Of a stretch of 64,000 bases of DNA, positions 48,386-56,398 are shown piece by piece (the first letter of the stretch is position 1; each line of letters starts with the position of its first letter). The position numbers were made by a program, and so were the translations under genes. Origin of the DNA: an uncultured Clostridia bacterium (GTDB lineage: Bacteria; Bacillota; Clostridia; Christensenellales; UBA1242); NCBI GenBank assembly GCA_944372585.1, contig CALVZQ010000004.1:92660-156659 (forward strand). The letters are read 5' to 3'. The notes under the pieces are model-generated. The model had not been told where the DNA came from and did not search any database. It saw only the letters and a list, made by a program, of their open reading frames with translations.

Positions 48386-49165
48386 CTAAAAATCTGAAAT
48401 AATTTCCAAACAAATATTTAACGCCGTTTCATGAGAATCTTCTCCCCAATTTCTTGCATCATGATGTTCTGCATTTGCAAGACTGTCGGCCGTAAATAGA
48501 ATTTGTCCAAACTTTATTTTTCTAAATTTTGCAACAGCTGCAAGTGCTGCACATTCCATTTCGACCACTTTGCAACCTTCACTTCTTCTATATTCAACCA
48601 TATCTTTTGTTTCTCTATACATTGAATCTGTCGTCCAAGTTGTGCATTCTTCGTAAGGAAGCCCAAGTCTGTTGAAAGTTTTTTCAATCTCTTTATAAAC
48701 AGTTTTATCCAAATCTATAAATCTTTCAGGTGGCAAATATTTGTATGAAACCCCCTCATCTCTCATTGCTCTTATAGGGACTAAAAACGCTCCTTCTTCA
48801 ATATTTTCAAGAGTCCCACAAGAACCACAAGATATAACTTTGTTTACACCATGCCCAATCAAATAATCTAAAACTTGTGCCGCAACAGGACTCCCAACGC
48901 CTGCCTGACAAATACATATTTCTTCTGTTTTGTATTTTACTTTATAAATCGAATAAACTTTTGAAACAGTTTTATGAACCAACAATTCTGTTCCACCATT
49001 TTTCCTAACAAAATCATTTATAATTTCATCTTTCAAAAAAACAAAAACTGCTTTATTTGGCAATGGAGTAGATTTTTCAACCGTTCCATCATCTGTCTTT
49101 GTCGAAATGAAACCTTCTTTTTCATCGTCAAATTCTAAAATAGGTATGTTATTTTTTGTTATCAT
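48386..49165 (-). CDS. Nucleoside phosphorylase (PNP/UDP family)
   Basis: A 259-residue phosphorylase. Signatures are AGVGSPVAAQVLD near residue 89, the glycine loop VISCGSCGTLEN near 110, the base-contact region WTTDSMYRET near 180 and the VVEMECAALAAVAKF segment near 200 with the ribose-binding Met-Glu, then TADSLA near 225. It resembles uridine phosphorylases more than purine ones, but substrate cannot be fixed. It is the first gene behind the T-box leader with AAGGAG, ten bases before the MazG-like gene. Confidence 0.88.
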   Translation of the reverse strand: MITKNNIPILEFDDEKEGFISTKTDDGTVEKSTPLPNKAVFVFLKDEIINDFVRKNGGTELLVHKTVSKVYSIYKVKYKTEEICICQAGVGSPVAAQVLDYLIGHGVNKVISCGSCGTLENIEEGAFLVPIRAMRDEGVSYKYLPPERFIDLDKTVYKEIEKTFNRLGLPYEECTTWTTDSMYRETKDMVEYRRSEGCKVVEMECAALAAVAKFRKIKFGQILFTADSLANAEHHDARNWGEDSHETALNICLEIISDF

Positions 49166-49184
49166 TTTTTCTCCTTAATTTAAT

Positions 49185-49410
49185 AAAAAAGCACGCCAAA
49201 TCCCAAATTTTGGGACGAAGCGTGCATTCGTGGTACCAACCCAATTCAATTGAAAAATTTTTCAATCCTGTTTATGTCCGTTCGTGGACTGACGCAAAAC
49301 TTGAAATAAGTGTAATTCAACTTTAAGTTTTCCAAGATTTTTCACCAACCAATCTCTCTCTGAAGGTCAAACTTAAACCTACTTTTCTCACTCCACCATT
49401 TTGATTATGT
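49185..49410 (-). promoter_or_regulatory. T-box riboswitch, probably tyrosine-specific
   Basis: The minus-strand leader contains the elements in order: a stem I with the AG-bulge region CAGAGAGAGATTGGTTGGTG (about 49343-49362), a specifier-loop sequence GAATTACAC with TAC (Tyr) at 49312-49314, and the T-box core GGTTGGTACCACG (49229-49241), whose TGGTACC would bind the uncharged tRNA end. The terminator GCACGC/GCGTGC (49191-49225) with a T6 tail follows. When tRNA-Tyr is uncharged, the T-box should form the antiterminator and allow the phosphorylase, MazG-like and tyrS genes to be made. TTA (Leu) in the other register is less likely, given tyrS. Confidence 0.88.
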
Positions 49411-49414
49411 CCAA

Positions 49415-49443
49415 ATTTTAGCATCAAAAATTGATTTTGTCAA
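49415..49443 (-). promoter_or_regulatory. Promoter of the T-box operon
   Basis: Minus-strand TTGACA (49438-49443), 17 bases, TAAAAT (49415-49420), right after the stop of the gene at 49450. Confidence 0.8.
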
Positions 49444-49449
49444 ACAATT

Positions 49450-49881
49450 TCAGCTTTTATCTCTTGTATTTTCCTCTTTGCAATCTTCTTTTTGTGGTCT
49501 ATATGTTGGCCATTTTTTGTTTTCCTGCCCTGCTGTGCTGATTTCTTCGCTTAAAGCATTGTGTTCGATCAAAACATCTTTCAAATTCTTTTTGCCATTT
49601 CCATCACCAATAAAATCAAAATCAATTTCGGAAAATTCCTTTTCTGTCATAGGTGGAAGATTGACTCCTTTCTTTTCCAACGCATTCAAAACTTCCCCCA
49701 ATCTGCTTGGAGAAAGATATTTTGTCACAACGTCAAAGTTGTAAATTCCTGACAAACCTATTTCTCTCAGAGCGCTTACAGTGAAAGGCAACTTATATGA
49801 TTCAAGAATTTTTATCAATGTGTGGTATGTTGCGACATCAAGATTTAGGCTTAACAATGATATGTTGTCTGTTTTGTTCAT
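49450..49881 (-). CDS. Hypothetical protein
   Basis: A 143-residue protein that I do not recognise. Residues 1-85 are helical with regular leucines (LLSLNLDVATYHTLIKILESY, YLSPSRLGEVLNALEKKGVNL), and the C-terminal 55 residues are polar and basic, probably disordered (QENKKWPTYRPQKEDCKEEN). No membrane segment or signal. AAGGAG precedes ATG at 49881; an upstream TTG extension to 49932 lacks a site. It stands alone between the T-box promoter and the divergent NifU-like gene. No function is proposed. Confidence 0.7.
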   Translation of the reverse strand: MNKTDNISLLSLNLDVATYHTLIKILESYKLPFTVSALREIGLSGIYNFDVVTKYLSPSRLGEVLNALEKKGVNLPPMTEKEFSEIDFDFIGDGNGKKNLKDVLIEHNALSEEISTAGQENKKWPTYRPQKEDCKEENTRDKS

Positions 49882-50084
49882 ATTTCTCTCCTTAAACTCT
49901 TCAAGTTTATCACATAAATCAAATCTGGTCAAGAGGTAATTTTAAATTTGTTTTTTCTTTACCAACAAACAATCTTTGAAGGTGAGAGTTTTTGCTCTCT
50001 TTGAGGCTGTTTCTGTTGTTTTCTCTTCAAAATCATTTGGGGTTTTTCATTGCAAAATGCTATACTTAGACGAAAGGAGATATT

Positions 50085-50777
50085 ATGGAAAAGAACAACA
50101 AAAACTCAGATTGCTGTGTCAAAAATATGCACGGCTTTGGCCCATCTCCAATTCCACAAGAAGGAAAATGGGACCAAGTTAAAGAAATAACTCAAATTTC
50201 CGGTTTCTCACATGGCTGTGGCGCTTGTGCTCCTCAACAAGGGACTTGCAAACTTACACTCAACGTGAAAAACGGGATAATCAAAGAAGCTCTCGTGGAA
50301 ACCATTGGTTGCTCCGGAATGACCCACTCCGCCGCAATGGCTGGAGAAATTTTGATTGGAAAAACACTTTTGGAAGCACTCAACACTGACCTTGTTTGCG
50401 ATGCCATCAATGACGCAATGAAAAACATCTTTGAACAACTTGTCTATGGAAGAAGTCAATCAGCTTTCTCTCTTGGTGGACTTGAAGTCGGAGCAAGCAT
50501 GGAAGACCTTGGAAAATATAAAACCAGCCAAGTTGGAACAATTGTTTCAACTGAAAATGGTGGAGTTAAATATCTCAACCTCACAGAAGGATACATCACA
50601 AAAATGGCTCTCGATGAAAATGGAGAAGTGATTGGATATGAATATATCAACTTGGGATTGCTCCTCAAAAACCTTAACGATGACAGTTTGTCAAAAGCAC
50701 AAGCAATTGAAAAGTCGACCAAACATTATGGAAGATTTGATGAAGCCAAGAAAATCATCAATCCAAGAGGAGAATAG
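50085..50777 (+). CDS. NifU-like iron-sulfur cluster scaffold protein, partner of GGGtGRT protein
   Basis: A 230-residue IscU/NifU-like protein of the form found beside GGGtGRT proteins in anaerobic Clostridia. Cysteine motifs are SHGCGACAPQQGTC near residues 43-56 and ETIGCSGMTHSAAMAGE near 73-89, the latter matching the scaffold core. A third conserved patch is GRSQSAFSLGG near 121. The C-terminal 90 residues are not part of the classical domain. AAAGGAG precedes the ATG; TATACT with a weak -35 stands about 20 bases upstream. The gap to the next gene is two bases. Confidence 0.85.
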   Translation: MEKNNKNSDCCVKNMHGFGPSPIPQEGKWDQVKEITQISGFSHGCGACAPQQGTCKLTLNVKNGIIKEALVETIGCSGMTHSAAMAGEILIGKTLLEALNTDLVCDAINDAMKNIFEQLVYGRSQSAFSLGGLEVGASMEDLGKYKTSQVGTIVSTENGGVKYLNLTEGYITKMALDENGEVIGYEYINLGLLLKNLNDDSLSKAQAIEKSTKHYGRFDEAKKIINPRGE

Positions 50778-50779
50778 CT

Positions 50780-51766
50780 ATGGAAGAAATCACAAAATAT
50801 GCATACCTTTCAAAAGCATTGAAAGATAATGGGCTCAAAGACATTCAAGACGCCAAAGACTTTTGCAATTCATACGGAATTGATGTTGAAAAAATTGTTC
50901 GCGAAATTCAACCAATCTGTTTTGATAACGCAGTCGACGCCTATGCTCTTGGCACTGCAATTGCATTGAAATCAAACTGCAAAAGTGCAAGTGAGTATGC
51001 TGAAAAAATCGGAGAAGGTTTGCAGGCCTTTTGTGTGAAAGGTTCGGTTGCCGATGAAAGAAAGATTGGGCTTGGACACGGTCGTCTTGCTGGAAGGCTT
51101 TTGGACGAAAACACAAAATGCTTCTGCTTCTTGGCAGGACATGAAAGTTTCGCCGCTGCAGAAGGTGCAATGGGAATTGCAAAGACAGCAAACAAAATCA
51201 GAAAAACTCCACTCAAAATCATTTTGAATGGGCTTGGAAAAGATGCTGCATACATCATTGCCAGAGTCAATGGTTTCACTTTTGTTGAGACTTATTTTGA
51301 CCATGATGAACAAAAATTGAACATTTTGAAAGAAATTCCATTTGGAAGCGGAGAAAGAGGAAAAGTCAAAATCTATGGAGCTTATGATGTTTCTGAAGGT
51401 GTGGCAATCATGCAACACGAAGGAGTTGATGTTTCAATCACTGGAAACTCCACAAATCCAACTCGTTTCCAACACCCAGTTGCTGGAACGTACAAAAAAT
51501 GGTGCGTTGACAATGGAAAGAAATATTTTTCTGTTGCATCTGGGGGCGGAACGGGAAGAACTCTCCACCCTGACAACATGAGATGTGGCCCTGCAAGTTA
51601 CGGAATGACAGACACAATGGGCAGAATGCATTGTGATGCTCAGTTTGCTGGCTCTTCTTCTGTGCCTGCACATGTTGCAATGATGGGCTTCATTGGAATG
51701 GGCAACAACCCAATGGTTGGTGCGACAGTGTCCCTTGCTGTTGCAGTTTCTTTGGCAAAAAAATAA
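50780..51766 (+). CDS. GGGtGRT family protein
   Basis: A 328-residue protein known only by its signature. GGGTGRTLHPDNMRCGPASYG near residues 254-274 is the name-giving motif. Other conserved parts are KIGLGHGRLAGRLLDE near 95, FLAGHESFAAAEGAMGIAKTAN near 115, and the glycine/alanine-rich end MGFIGMGNNPMVGATVSLAVAV. Function is unknown; constant pairing with an iron-sulfur scaffold suggests a metal-cofactor role. GAGGAG overlaps the end of the upstream gene. A terminator follows. Confidence 0.9.
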   Translation: MEEITKYAYLSKALKDNGLKDIQDAKDFCNSYGIDVEKIVREIQPICFDNAVDAYALGTAIALKSNCKSASEYAEKIGEGLQAFCVKGSVADERKIGLGHGRLAGRLLDENTKCFCFLAGHESFAAAEGAMGIAKTANKIRKTPLKIILNGLGKDAAYIIARVNGFTFVETYFDHDEQKLNILKEIPFGSGERGKVKIYGAYDVSEGVAIMQHEGVDVSITGNSTNPTRFQHPVAGTYKKWCVDNGKKYFSVASGGGTGRTLHPDNMRCGPASYGMTDTMGRMHCDAQFAGSSSVPAHVAMMGFIGMGNNPMVGATVSLAVAVSLAKK

Positions 51767-51789
51767 ATTAAACTTAAATCTAAGATGAG

Positions 51790-51820
51790 AGTAAACAAAG
51801 TTAAGCTTGTTTACTTTTTT
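51790..51820 (+). terminator. Terminator of the NifU-like/GGGtGRT operon
   Basis: AGTAAACAA (51790-51798) pairs with TTGTTTACT (51807-51815), followed by T residues. Confidence 0.85.
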
Positions 51821-51948
51821 AATACAAGACAAAACTCAAAAAGAAAATCCTTTAAGGTTTTGACTGCTCTTTTCTCAAATTGAAAAAATCTCGTTTCATT
51901 TTGAATATTTAAATTCATATTGCACAACCTATTCTCAGGAGGTTGAAA

Positions 51949-52116
51949 ATGAGTCAAAAATGGAAACCTGGTGAGCAAGTTCCTGAATCTGGGGAATATG
52001 CAGCCTATGACCGCGAAGGAAACAACGGTGGAACTACCTATCTTGAAAAAGGAAAAAGATTTCCTGCAACACAACATGAAGGTAGTTACTATGTAAGTGT
52101 TGATGATGAAGGCTAA
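51949..52116 (+). CDS. yjzC: YjzC family small protein
   Basis: A 55-residue protein, MSQKWKPGEQVPESGEYAAY at its start, then DREGNNGGTTYLEKGKRF, PATQHEGSYYVSVDDEG. The KPGExxPxSGxY start, the GGTxYLxKGxxFP middle and the HEGSYY end match the YjzC family of small Firmicute proteins, whose function is unknown and which in Bacillus are linked with sporulation-stage expression. CAGGAGG is at ideal distance from the ATG. It has its own terminator. Confidence 0.88.
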   Translation: MSQKWKPGEQVPESGEYAAYDREGNNGGTTYLEKGKRFPATQHEGSYYVSVDDEG

Positions 52117-52134
52117 ACTCAAAATTTGGTTTTC

Positions 52135-52167
52135 AAAAAAAGTCACAAATTTTTGTGACTTTTTTTA
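52135..52167. terminator. Terminator of yjzC
   Basis: AAAGTCACAAA and TTTGTGACTTT form an 11-base-pair stem with A-run before and T-run after. Confidence 0.85.
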
Positions 52168-52247
52168 TTTTTTTGTTGTTCTTTTATGAAAAATCATATC
52201 TATTCTCTCAAATTCTCTATCAATCCATTCAAAATATTCTTTTTTTG

Positions 52248-53123
52248 TCATCTGCTTTTCTCCTCTTTGGTGGGCGTAGGAAATGCATTTTCAATTTCTT
52301 GGTTATAGGCTTTTCGTCTGGCCTCTTTAGAATTTGGCTTTTCGTTTCTTGCTTTAATTCTAGCCAACATGTTTTTCTTAGTTTCAGCAACAATTTTCAG
52401 AACATCTAAAGCATAAGTTTCATCTTTCTTTGTCAGTTCTCTTCCAATAACACGATCTTTTAAAGAATTTTTCACAGATTCATCAATGGTTTGTAACTCA
52501 CCATATCTTTTCTCTTCAAAATAACTTTCAGGAAGATATTTATAAAGTTTTGGGTTTTTATATAATATTTTTGAAACTAAACGAAAACTTTTTTCAGATT
52601 GTTTGATAGCCTTAATCAAAAAACTTCTGTTTTGTTTCAATTCTTCTGGAACATTATCATATGTTTCTGGTGATTCCTTCAAAGCCAAGAGAACTGCCTC
52701 CTCGTAGAAATCAACATCTTTAGGAACATACTTAAGTGCATCACCATAGGAACCGACTGCCGTCAAAACGATGTCTCTATCTCTTTTAAGTTTTTCTGAA
52801 GCAAGTTCCAATGCTTGTCCAGATCTTTTTACTGCAGCAAAAATAACCGATCTATCTCCACTAAAATCTTTTGAATGTTTAAGCAGAAATTTCACTGAAG
52901 AATATGAGAAATAATCAATTGACTCCAACAAAGAAAGAACAAATTCCCTGCTTCCCCTCAGTCTTTTTGATGCATAAGCAAAATTTCTTGCATCTCTTTC
53001 AACTGCTGCGAAAACAACCTCTTCATCATCACGCAAATGTGGTGCACAGTGTGAAAGAAAACCCCAAGAATACCAAGGATTGTTATAGACTTTTCTTAAA
53101 GCAGTATTTTTTCTAAAAATCAT
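52248..53123 (-). CDS. DUF4116 repeat protein
   Basis: A 291-residue protein of tandem helical DUF4116 repeats: LRDDEEVVFAAVERDARNFAYAS, LRGSREFVLSLLESIDYFSY, FSGDRSVIFAAVKRSGQALE, LKRDRDIVLTAVGSYGDALKYV and DFYEEAVLLALKESPETYDNV, each about 24 residues with the alternation of a D-x-x-V/L turn and an A-V helix, from about residue 28 to 170. Role unknown; such repeats occur in gut bacteria and protists' symbionts and may bind other proteins. The C-terminus is lysine-rich. GGAGG precedes the ATG. A near-perfect promoter lies at 53153-53181. Confidence 0.85.
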   Translation of the reverse strand: MIFRKNTALRKVYNNPWYSWGFLSHCAPHLRDDEEVVFAAVERDARNFAYASKRLRGSREFVLSLLESIDYFSYSSVKFLLKHSKDFSGDRSVIFAAVKRSGQALELASEKLKRDRDIVLTAVGSYGDALKYVPKDVDFYEEAVLLALKESPETYDNVPEELKQNRSFLIKAIKQSEKSFRLVSKILYKNPKLYKYLPESYFEEKRYGELQTIDESVKNSLKDRVIGRELTKKDETYALDVLKIVAETKKNMLARIKARNEKPNSKEARRKAYNQEIENAFPTPTKEEKSR

Positions 53124-53152
53124 AAGAATTCAACCTCCACAAAATTACTCTA

Positions 53153-53181
53153 ATTTTACACTCTATTTTGCGGATTGTCAA
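53153..53181 (-). promoter_or_regulatory. Strong promoter of the DUF4116 gene
   Basis: Minus-strand consensus TTGACA (53176-53181), 17 bases, TAAAAT (53153-53158). It lies between the TtcA-like stop and the DUF4116 start. Confidence 0.8.
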
Positions 53182-53203
53182 TACCCTTTTTTCGACTTCT
53201 GCC

Positions 53204-54055
53204 TTAAGATTTGTCATTTTTTTTGAAAATTTCATTAAAATCATAAACTTTTCCGTGATATTTCAAACCAACCAAAGTTTCAATGTTGACATTGTGAATG
53301 CTTTTGAAAATATGATTTTCTACTTCTGGAATTTGCTTTTTCAACTGCCTAATCAAGTTTTTCACTTCAAGTCTGGCAGAAGGAGAAATTTCATCTTCCG
53401 ACAATTGACAATTTTCAGTGAAACGGCAAGCACATTGCAAAAATTTTAAGTCATTGTAATTCTTCCAGGCAATGATATCATCTTCATGAACACAAAAAAG
53501 CGGTCTGATGAGTTGCATGCCTTCAAAATTTTGAGAACGCAGTTTTGGAAGCATAGCTTGAATTTGCGCCCCATAGAGCATTCCCATCAAAGTCGTTTCA
53601 ATCACGTCACTATAGTGGTGTGCGAGCGCAATCTTGTTGCACCCTCGTTTTTGTGCTTCATTATAGAGATATCCTCTTCTCATTCTTGCACAGAGATAGC
53701 ATGGAGATTTTTCAATGTTGACAACACTGTCAAAAATGTTAGTTTCAAAAATATCCAATGGAATTTCAAGCATTTTTGCATTTGTTTCAATCTGTTTTCT
53801 GTTTTCGGCATTATAGCCTGGATCCATGCATAAAAAAACAAGGTCAAATTTCACTTCAGAGATCCTTTGCAACATTTGCATAAGTTTTGCAAGAAGCATG
53901 GAGTCTTTTCCGCCCGAAATACAGACTGCAATCTTGTCACCTTCTTGAATCAATTCATACCTCTTGAGTGCCAAAATAAATTTTGACCAAATTCCTTTTC
54001 TAAATCTTTTGTTTATGCTTTGTTCAACACTTTGTGCCTTTGTCAATTCTTTCAT
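53204..54055 (-). CDS. TtcA-like tRNA thiolation protein (PP-loop ATPase)
   Basis: A 283-residue PP-loop protein of the TtcA family, which adds sulfur to cytidine 32 of tRNA. The PP-loop is AVCISGGKDSMLLAKLMQ near residue 44. The two Fe-S cysteine pairs are in SPCYLCARMRRGYLY near 120 and LQCACRFTENCQL near 205. IALAHHYSDVIETTLMG near 140 is the second ATP-side motif. The real start is ATG at 54055, although the frame continues to 54070. No ribosome site: TATCAT lies six bases before the ATG, suggesting a leaderless mRNA. Confidence 0.85.
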   Translation of the reverse strand: MKELTKAQSVEQSINKRFRKGIWSKFILALKRYELIQEGDKIAVCISGGKDSMLLAKLMQMLQRISEVKFDLVFLCMDPGYNAENRKQIETNAKMLEIPLDIFETNIFDSVVNIEKSPCYLCARMRRGYLYNEAQKRGCNKIALAHHYSDVIETTLMGMLYGAQIQAMLPKLRSQNFEGMQLIRPLFCVHEDDIIAWKNYNDLKFLQCACRFTENCQLSEDEISPSARLEVKNLIRQLKKQIPEVENHIFKSIHNVNIETLVGLKYHGKVYDFNEIFKKNDKS

Positions 54056-54061
54056 GAAAAT

Positions 54062-54090
54062 ATGATACAACTTTCAAAGCAAAAAAACAA
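54062..54090 (-). promoter_or_regulatory. Promoter of the TtcA-like gene, leaderless type
   Basis: Minus-strand TTGTTT (54085-54090), 17 bases, TATCAT (54062-54067), six bases, ATG. Confidence 0.5.
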
Positions 54091-54111
54091 GCATTAAAAC
54101 CCCATTAATCC

Positions 54112-54228
54112 TTACAAATCATCTGCATCTTGCACAGGAACTTCATATTCATCTGAAGGTGTTCCTGTGTATGACCCCAATGGGTCGTTTTTGCTTTCGT
54201 ATTCATTTTTTTTCTTTCTCTTCTTCAT
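54112..54228 (-). CDS. Conserved-looking 38-residue microprotein with DPLGSYTG motif
   Basis: Read directly from ATG at 54228 to TAA at 54112. The protein is a basic lead MKKRKKKNEYESK, then NDPLGSYTGTPSDEYEVP, then VQDADDL. The DPxGSYTG and PVQDADDL parts are, from memory, a recurrent end of tiny Clostridia proteins; I know no function for them. It lies after the second degV's terminator, so it must have its own promoter: CATAAT stands six bases before the ATG, with no ribosome site and no good -35. The polar, acidic C-terminus suggests a binding tail rather than an enzyme. Confidence 0.7.
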   Translation of the reverse strand: MKKRKKKNEYESKNDPLGSYTGTPSDEYEVPVQDADDL

Positions 54229-54264
54229 GTTTTTATTATGTCGAATCAAAAAGAAAAAATACAT

Positions 54265-54290
54265 CAAAAAAAGATTGTTTCCAATCTTTT
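54265..54290 (-). terminator. Terminator of the second degV gene
   Basis: On the minus strand AAAAGATTG pairs with CAATCTTTT around GAAA, followed by T residues. It overlaps the degV stop codon. Confidence 0.8.
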
Positions 54291-55140
54291 AATGACCATC
54301 TATGCCATCGTTGATATACAAAATCCCCAATGTGTTTTCTCCACAATGGCTCGAAATTGTTGCCCCTGCTCTTGTTTCATAAATTGTTTTGAAACCTTTT
54401 GCTTTGACAGCATTTTTTGCCGCTTCCACCATTTCAGGTGTGGCTGTTGTGTATGTGACAAAAGCAACATCTAAGTCAGGATTGTTGAATTCTTCCAAAG
54501 TGTCCTTGCAATATTGTGCAACCACTTTGTCCATGTTTCCGCGATACTTTCTATGCACACCCATCTTCCCGTCCTTGAGAATGATCTGAGGTCTGATCTT
54601 CATAAGGTTTGCACCAAAATATGCCAATGCCGAGCATCTTCCGCCTTTATAGAGATATTCCAACTTTTTCAAAACAAAACTTGCTTGAACATTTGGAACT
54701 CTGGCAGAAACTTTCTCATAAACTTCTGAAGCATCAAGTCCTTTGTCAACAAGTTTTTTTGCATAAATTGCAAGAAGCGCAATCCCTGTTGAAAGAGATT
54801 GTGTGTCCACAACGTAAACGTTTTTGAGTTCTTGTGCAGCATCTTTTGCATTTTGACACGCGCTTGTGATTGCTCCAGAAAGACAGAAATGAACAACAGC
54901 ATCATGAGACTGTAGTTGTTTCTTGAAAAATTCCAAATATTGCTCTTTGTTGATTGCAGAGGTCTTCGGCAAAATTTTGTTTTTATCAACAAAATCAAAA
55001 ATTTCAGTTGGTTGAATTTCTCCATCTTTAAATTCGTTGTTCCCAAGAATAATCATATAGGGAATGGTTTTGATGTCATATTCCTCCAAAAGTTCTTTTG
55101 GCAGGTCAATGGTGCTCTCTGCAGTAATGACAGTTTTCAT
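54289..55140 (-). CDS. DegV family fatty-acid-binding protein (second copy)
   Basis: A 283-residue DegV/FakB-type protein, only distantly like the one at 45922. It starts AESTIDLPKELLEEYDIKTIPYMI, has LPKTSAINKEQYLEFF near 56, the ligand-binding FCLSGAITSACQNA near 86, and YLYKGGRCSALAYFGANLMKIRPQI near 163. The C-terminal ISSHCGENTLGILYI corresponds to the HxGPGxxG region, with Cys-Gly-Glu in place of Gly-Pro-Gly. Different paralogues usually prefer different fatty acids. GGAGGAT precedes the ATG; single gene. Confidence 0.92.
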   Translation of the reverse strand: MKTVITAESTIDLPKELLEEYDIKTIPYMIILGNNEFKDGEIQPTEIFDFVDKNKILPKTSAINKEQYLEFFKKQLQSHDAVVHFCLSGAITSACQNAKDAAQELKNVYVVDTQSLSTGIALLAIYAKKLVDKGLDASEVYEKVSARVPNVQASFVLKKLEYLYKGGRCSALAYFGANLMKIRPQIILKDGKMGVHRKYRGNMDKVVAQYCKDTLEEFNNPDLDVAFVTYTTATPEMVEAAKNAVKAKGFKTIYETRAGATISSHCGENTLGILYINDGIDGH

Positions 55141-55313
55141 ACTTATCCTCCATTGATAAATATTTTACTATATTTTGAAAATATCACAAAATAATTAAAG
55201 CAAAATTTTTCTTATATTACAAAAATAAAAATTTTCTCTTAATCATTTGACGCAAAATATTTTTAATGATAAACTCATATTAAAGGAAAAGTTCAACAAA
55301 TAGGAGGAAATTT

Positions 55314-56306
55314 ATGAGTAAATCTAAAAAGATAACCACCATTGTGATTGCTTGTATTTTTGCCGTTTTAGGCATTTTTGTGACTTTTTGGTATTTTGGA
55401 GAATCTTATAGTGATTTCTATTCCAAAGCCAGCAAAGAGTTTGAGATTCCAGGACTAAGTGAAGGTTTCACCCCTCAAGGACTTTGCTACGAAGACCAAG
55501 AAAAACTCTTCCTTGTCTGTGGTTACATGAAAGATGGTTCAGCATCAAGAATTTATGTTGTTGATGAAAATACTGATGAAACAATCAAATATTTCACCTT
55601 AACCAATGGAGATGAGGTCTATTGTGGACATGCAGGCGGAATCACTACTGACGGCACAAACGTTTGGATTGTTGGCGACGGAACAGTAAATAGGTTCTCA
55701 TTTGAAGAAATTTTAAACGTAGAAAATGGCAGTTCAATACAAATTTTGGATTCATTCGTTTCAAACAATGGCGCAGACTTTGTCACAGTTGACATAACAA
55801 ACAACACTCTTTGGGTTGGAGAATTTCATAGAGATGGTTCATATGACACCCCAGAAAGTCACATCATTGAAACATCTGATGGTTCAATCAACAAGGCAAT
55901 CAGTTTTTGTTACGAAATCAACAGCGAAAATCCTTACGGCATCACATCAACAACACCAATCATGGCGCTTTCCACTCCTTCTCTGGTTCAAGGTATGTCC
56001 TTCACTGCAGAAAAAATTGTGATATCAACCTCATATTCTCTTCCAAACTCACACATTTATTCATACAAAAACATCATAGAAGAGTCTTCATCGGCAGAAA
56101 AAACATTCAACTATGACAGTTCAACCGAAGTTCCACTTTATGTTTTGGAAAACAAGATTCTTATGGAAGATTTGGAAGCTCCTTGCATGAGCGAAGAAAT
56201 TGAATTTGTTGACGGAAAAATTTATGTATTGTTTGAAAGTGCATGTCAAAAATATGGCTTTGTCACCAGAGAACCTCTCAGAAATGTCTTCAGTTTTGCA
56301 ATCTAA
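55314..56306 (+). CDS. Membrane-anchored extracellular protein, probable beta-propeller
   Basis: A 330-residue protein not in a named family that I know. Residues 8-28 (TTIVIACIFAVLGIFVTFWYF) are an uncleaved signal anchor. The outer part has short beta-rich repeats with aspartate turns: FTPQGLCYEDQEKLFLVCGYM, ASRIYVVDENTDETIKYF, GHAGGITTDGTNVWIVGDG, DFVTVDITNNTLWVGEF and EFVDGKIYVLFES, which fits a five- or six-bladed propeller. AGGAGG is close to ideal before the ATG. It stands alone between degV and tilS. Ligand or enzymatic role is not visible. Confidence 0.75.
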   Translation: MSKSKKITTIVIACIFAVLGIFVTFWYFGESYSDFYSKASKEFEIPGLSEGFTPQGLCYEDQEKLFLVCGYMKDGSASRIYVVDENTDETIKYFTLTNGDEVYCGHAGGITTDGTNVWIVGDGTVNRFSFEEILNVENGSSIQILDSFVSNNGADFVTVDITNNTLWVGEFHRDGSYDTPESHIIETSDGSINKAISFCYEINSENPYGITSTTPIMALSTPSLVQGMSFTAEKIVISTSYSLPNSHIYSYKNIIEESSSAEKTFNYDSSTEVPLYVLENKILMEDLEAPCMSEEIEFVDGKIYVLFESACQKYGFVTREPLRNVFSFAI

Positions 56307-56364
56307 AAGCGCTTCAATCTTTATAATGGAAACTGAAATTAAAGACTGATCTTGAAATGCAATA

Positions 56365-56398
56365 AAAAATCTTGGTATAACTATCCAAGATTTTTATT
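56365..56398. terminator. Bidirectional terminator between the propeller-like gene and tilS
   Basis: AAAAATCTTGG (56365-56375) pairs perfectly with CCAAGATTTTT (56385-56395); A- and T-rich flanks on both sides. Confidence 0.85.
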
